DNA from: Bacteroidales bacterium
Lineage (GTDB): Bacteria > Bacteroidota > Bacteroidia > Bacteroidales > B39-G9
Direction: 5' to 3'
NCBI GenBank assembly: GCA_023145555.1
Contig: JAGLDO010000201.1
Coordinates: 1-6,588 of the forward strand
DNA: 6,588 nucleotides
Notes under the pieces: model-generated
What the model was told of the DNA's origin: nothing
Seen by the model: only the letters and a program-made list of their open reading frames with translations
The model's database searches: none
Part shown: one piece after another, positions 5,704 to 6,588 of the stretch
Position numbering within the stretch: the stretch's first letter is position 1
How the letters are laid out: every line of letters begins with the position of its first letter
Position numbers and translations under genes: made by a program

Positions 5704-6588
5704 CAAAACAAGATATACAAAATAGAATAAATTATTTAAGAAAAAAGTTAAATCAACATAATTACAATTATTATGTAAAATCGAAACCGACAATAAGTGA
5801 TTACGACTACGATATGCTTATAAATGAGCTTATTAAACTTGAGAATGAAAATTCTGAATTCTTCGATAGTAATTCCCCGAGTCAGCGTATTGGCAATGAT
5901 ATAAATGTTGAGTTTAAACAGATAAAACATAAATACCAAATGTTGTCGTTAGGCAATACTTACTCAAAACAAGAGATTATTGATTTTGATAATCGTGTGA
6001 GAAAAACAATTGGAGACAATTTTGAATATGTTTGTGAACTAAAATTCGACGGCACTTCAATAAGCATAACCTATATCAATGGTAAATTACATCATGCTGT
6101 TACTCGTGGCGATGGCGTTATAGGCGACGATGTTACATCTAATGTCAAAACCATTAAAAGTATTCCCATGCAATTGCACGGAAACGACTATCCCGACGAA
6201 CTTGAGATGAGAGGTGAAATAATTATTCCTCTCAAAGCATTTAATCGTTTAAATGAAGAACGGATTGAAATTGGTGAAGCTCCTTTTGCAAATCCCAGAA
6301 ATGCAGCATCAGGCTCGTTAAAAATTCAAAAATCCTCTATTGTTGCCAGACGTCCGTTAGATTGTTATTTGTATTATATTTTAGGAGAGAATTTGAAATT
6401 TGATAATCATTACGATAATATTCAAAATGCAAAAAAATGGGGATTGAAAATCTCCGAAAATTTTAAATTATGCAAAAATATTGAAGAAATAACTGAATTT
6501 ATTGAATATTGGGACAAAGAACGCAAAAATCTTGATTATGATATTGATGGTATTGTGATAAAAGTAAACTCAATAGAACAACAAAAAA
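5700..6588 (+). CDS. ligA: NAD-dependent DNA ligase LigA, N-terminal part (cut by window end)
   Basis: LigA seals nicks in duplex DNA with NAD as cofactor, joining Okazaki fragments and completing repair; it is cytoplasmic and normally essential. The frame runs open from ATG 5700 to the window edge, giving 296 residues of a protein usually about 670 long. Domain Ia shows YYVKSKPTISDYDYD (24-38), the NMN-binding region. SPSQRIG (60-66) and HKYQMLSLGNTYS (about 77-89) follow. The adenylation domain has the nucleotidyl-accepting Lys115 in ELKFDG, Arg136 in TRGDG, Glu173 in LEMRGEI, FANPRNAASGSLK, and DYDIDGIVIK with Asp283 and Lys288. All catalytic residues expected this far are present. The OB fold, zinc finger, helix-hairpin-helix and BRCT parts lie beyond the window. 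The start overlaps the rhuM stop (ATGA), so translation may be coupled; no separate Shine-Dalgarno is evident, but an A-rich stretch precedes the ATG. Confidence 0.97.
   Translation, partial: MTKQDIQNRINYLRKKLNQHNYNYYVKSKPTISDYDYDMLINELIKLENENSEFFDSNSPSQRIGNDINVEFKQIKHKYQMLSLGNTYSKQEIIDFDNRVRKTIGDNFEYVCELKFDGTSISITYINGKLHHAVTRGDGVIGDDVTSNVKTIKSIPMQLHGNDYPDELEMRGEIIIPLKAFNRLNEERIEIGEAPFANPRNAASGSLKIQKSSIVARRPLDCYLYYILGENLKFDNHYDNIQNAKKWGLKISENFKLCKNIEEITEFIEYWDKERKNLDYDIDGIVIKVNSIEQQK

Noticed and set aside
5748..5939. Minus-strand 63-codon open frame
   Set aside because: It is antisense to ligA, whose conserved motifs fix the true frame; the hydrophobic composition is a by-product of AT-rich coding DNA.

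Overview
The window is AT-rich DNA from a member of the Bacteroidota. This rests on two secreted proteins with type IX secretion (T9SS) C-terminal sorting domains, TAnnTTTG-type -7 promoter boxes, A-rich leaders without clear Shine-Dalgarno sequences, and a protein family mix (DUF4465, stand-alone DUF59, RhuM, LigA) common in that phylum. T9SS use points away from the classic gut Bacteroides; the species cannot be fixed from the sequence.

Layout, left to right. Positions 1-394 hold no gene but several short palindromes and an imperfect 19-bp inverted repeat, in the manner of repeat-rich Bacteroidota intergenic DNA. At 452-2677 (+) lies a secreted trypsin/lysyl-endopeptidase-like protease with pro-region, catalytic domain, extra domain and T9SS tail; its start is moved downstream to position 452. 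It converges on two minus-strand genes. The first met is a 97-residue DUF59/MIP18-like protein without cysteine (2747-3040). The second is a secreted DUF4465 protein with T9SS tail (3239-4213). Between these two is a long inverted-repeat element (3135-3225) that probably terminates the DUF4465 transcript.

Upstream of the DUF4465 gene is a well-preserved cobalamin (vitamin B12) riboswitch on the minus strand (about 4355-4525). A TATATTTG promoter box sits right at its 5' end, and terminator-like hairpins lie between aptamer and start codon. This RNA-plus-protein unit is the most interesting part of the window. It suggests that the DUF4465 protein is a B12-repressed surface protein, plausibly involved in capturing cobalamin or a related corrinoid, exported by T9SS rather than as a lipoprotein and with no BtuB next to it here.

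The right side is a plus-strand pair: a full-length RhuM-family gene (4687-5703), whose stop codon overlaps by ATGA the start of ligA, the NAD-dependent DNA ligase (5700 to beyond the window edge, with a complete adenylation motif set as far as DGIVIK). The RhuM gene carries a perfect 13-bp inverted repeat around one central base. The pairing of an accessory-type gene with an essential replication gene by translational overlap is unusual.
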